Shown: positions 14,475 through 15,204 of the stretch, piece by piece
Position numbering within the stretch: the first letter of the stretch is position 1
Layout: the number at the start of each line of letters is the position of its first letter
Assembly: GCA_025457985.1 (NCBI GenBank)
Contig: JALOTI010000016.1
Span: 1-15,204 of the forward strand
DNA from: Leptospira sp.
GTDB lineage: Bacteria > Spirochaetota > Leptospiria > Leptospirales > Leptospiraceae
Direction of reading: 5' to 3'
DNA: 15,204 bases
Made by a program: the position numbers and the translations under genes
The notes under the pieces: generated by a model
The model's input: only the letters and a program-made list of their open reading frames with translations
What the model was told of the DNA's origin: nothing
Databases searched by the model: none

Positions 14475-15204
14475 TTGAAAATAATTCGATCTATTGATTC
14501 TATTTCTTCTGAGTTTGCGAAAGGATCTTCGCTTACACTTGGGAATTTTGATGGGATTCATTTAGGACACCAAACACTTCTCTATAGGACGGTAGAAATT
14601 GCAAGGGAACTTTCCATTCCTTCTGTGGTCGTAACATACCATCCGAATCCTGCTGTTGTTTTAGGAAAAAAACCAAATTTTAAATATCTAAGCCTTGAAG
14701 AAGAAAAGGAGGAACTCATTCGACAATTTGCAATCGATTATCTTGTTGTTTTGGAGTTTACTGAGTCCTTGAGTAAGATGAGTGCAGAGGACTTTTTAGA
14801 AAATATCATAATACAAAAGTTAAATGCAAAACACATTGTTATCGGATACAATCATTTTTTTGGTTCCAATCGAAGGGGTGATTATTCTCTTCTAAATGAA
14901 AACAAAGTAAAGTATGGTTATGAAGTTGAGCTAAAAGAAGCGGTTTTACAAAACAATTCCAAGATATCATCTTCTCTAATTCGCGGATATTTAGAAAGAG
15001 GAGATATGGCAGAAGCCAAATCTTTATTAGGTCGTAATTATCATTTACGAGGCAAAGTAATTCACGGTTTAAAGAGAGGCAGAACTATCGGATATCCAAC
15101 TGCAAATTTGGAAATCCATCCTAGTCGTTTATTACCGAGTTTTGGAGTTTATGCCTGTTTTGTTTATATTGAAGGTAGATGTTATAGTGGAATGATGAAC
15201 ATCG
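14475..15204 (+). CDS. ribF: Bifunctional riboflavin kinase / FAD synthetase (3' end outside window)
   Basis: The first 243 codons of RibF, which phosphorylates riboflavin to FMN and adenylates FMN to FAD in the cytosol. The FAD synthetase module shows LGNFDGIHLGHQ (22-33), TYHPNP (54-59), GYNHFFGSNRRGD (124-136) and the closing SSSLIRGYLERGD (165-177). The riboflavin kinase module begins with GKVIHGLKRGRTIGYPTANL (193-212), including the PTAN nucleotide-binding motif. The protein is cut at the window edge, so the kinase core is incomplete here only because of the boundary. The start is TTG 14475: it is the only start codon after the in-frame stop TAA at 14445 that leaves room for the usual MKIIRS N-terminus. 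There is no good Shine-Dalgarno, and TGGGACCCA, a small palindrome, sits just upstream. Confidence 0.95.
   Translation, partial: MKIIRSIDSISSEFAKGSSLTLGNFDGIHLGHQTLLYRTVEIARELSIPSVVVTYHPNPAVVLGKKPNFKYLSLEEEKEELIRQFAIDYLVVLEFTESLSKMSAEDFLENIIIQKLNAKHIVIGYNHFFGSNRRGDYSLLNENKVKYGYEVELKEAVLQNNSKISSSLIRGYLERGDMAEAKSLLGRNYHLRGKVIHGLKRGRTIGYPTANLEIHPSRLLPSFGVYACFVYIEGRCYSGMMNI

Overview
The window looks like chromosomal DNA of a spirochaete of the genus Leptospira. This is an inference from gene content and style: an AT-rich genome, a Leptospira-type DUF1574 protein next to an MBOAT acyltransferase, a lone 7TM-DISM histidine kinase, frequent TTG/GTG starts, and several secreted proteins without recognisable relatives outside this group. 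No rRNA, tRNA, CRISPR array, insertion sequence or prophage was seen. The window cuts a gene at each end: the DUF1574 gene at base 1 and ribF at base 15204.

Left part (1-2764, minus strand): an MBOAT O-acyltransferase followed 9 bp downstream by an SGNH-like DUF1574 protein, a typical cell-surface O-acylation pair. The DUF1574 reading frame continues without a stop into what looks like the catalytic half of a zinc metallopeptidase (HEFGH) and leaves the window. This fusion is the most unusual protein here. Divergent from the pair is acetoacetyl-CoA synthetase (2856-4817, plus). It meets tail to tail, with a 2-bp gap, a two-gene minus-strand unit of a fatty acid hydroxylase/sterol desaturase family enzyme and an overlapping 7TM-DISM histidine kinase (4820-7493).

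Middle part (7599-10985, plus strand): a close GlpT homologue, a five-bladed beta-propeller glycosidase-like protein and a pirin. An array of seven G/A-rich 21-23 bp repeats overruns the end of the propeller gene and ends just before pirin. The two genes are in the same frame and separated by a single TAG, and the last repeats form a G-quadruplex motif just upstream of the pirin start.

Right part: pirin and manA converge with overlapping stop codons. manA, a J-domain protein and a secreted alpha/beta protein (possibly a flagellar-sheath protein of FcpB type, unproven) form a minus-strand unit (10982-13299). Divergent from it is a SpoIIAA/RsbV-type STAS protein (13423-13764). A secreted protein of unknown function (minus) and ribF (plus, partial) diverge from a very short 36-45 bp spacer at the right end.

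No single large system spans the window. The points worth following are the SGNH-metallopeptidase chimera, the repeat array with the one-stop propeller/pirin frame, and the symmetric TTGACT control region in front of glpT.
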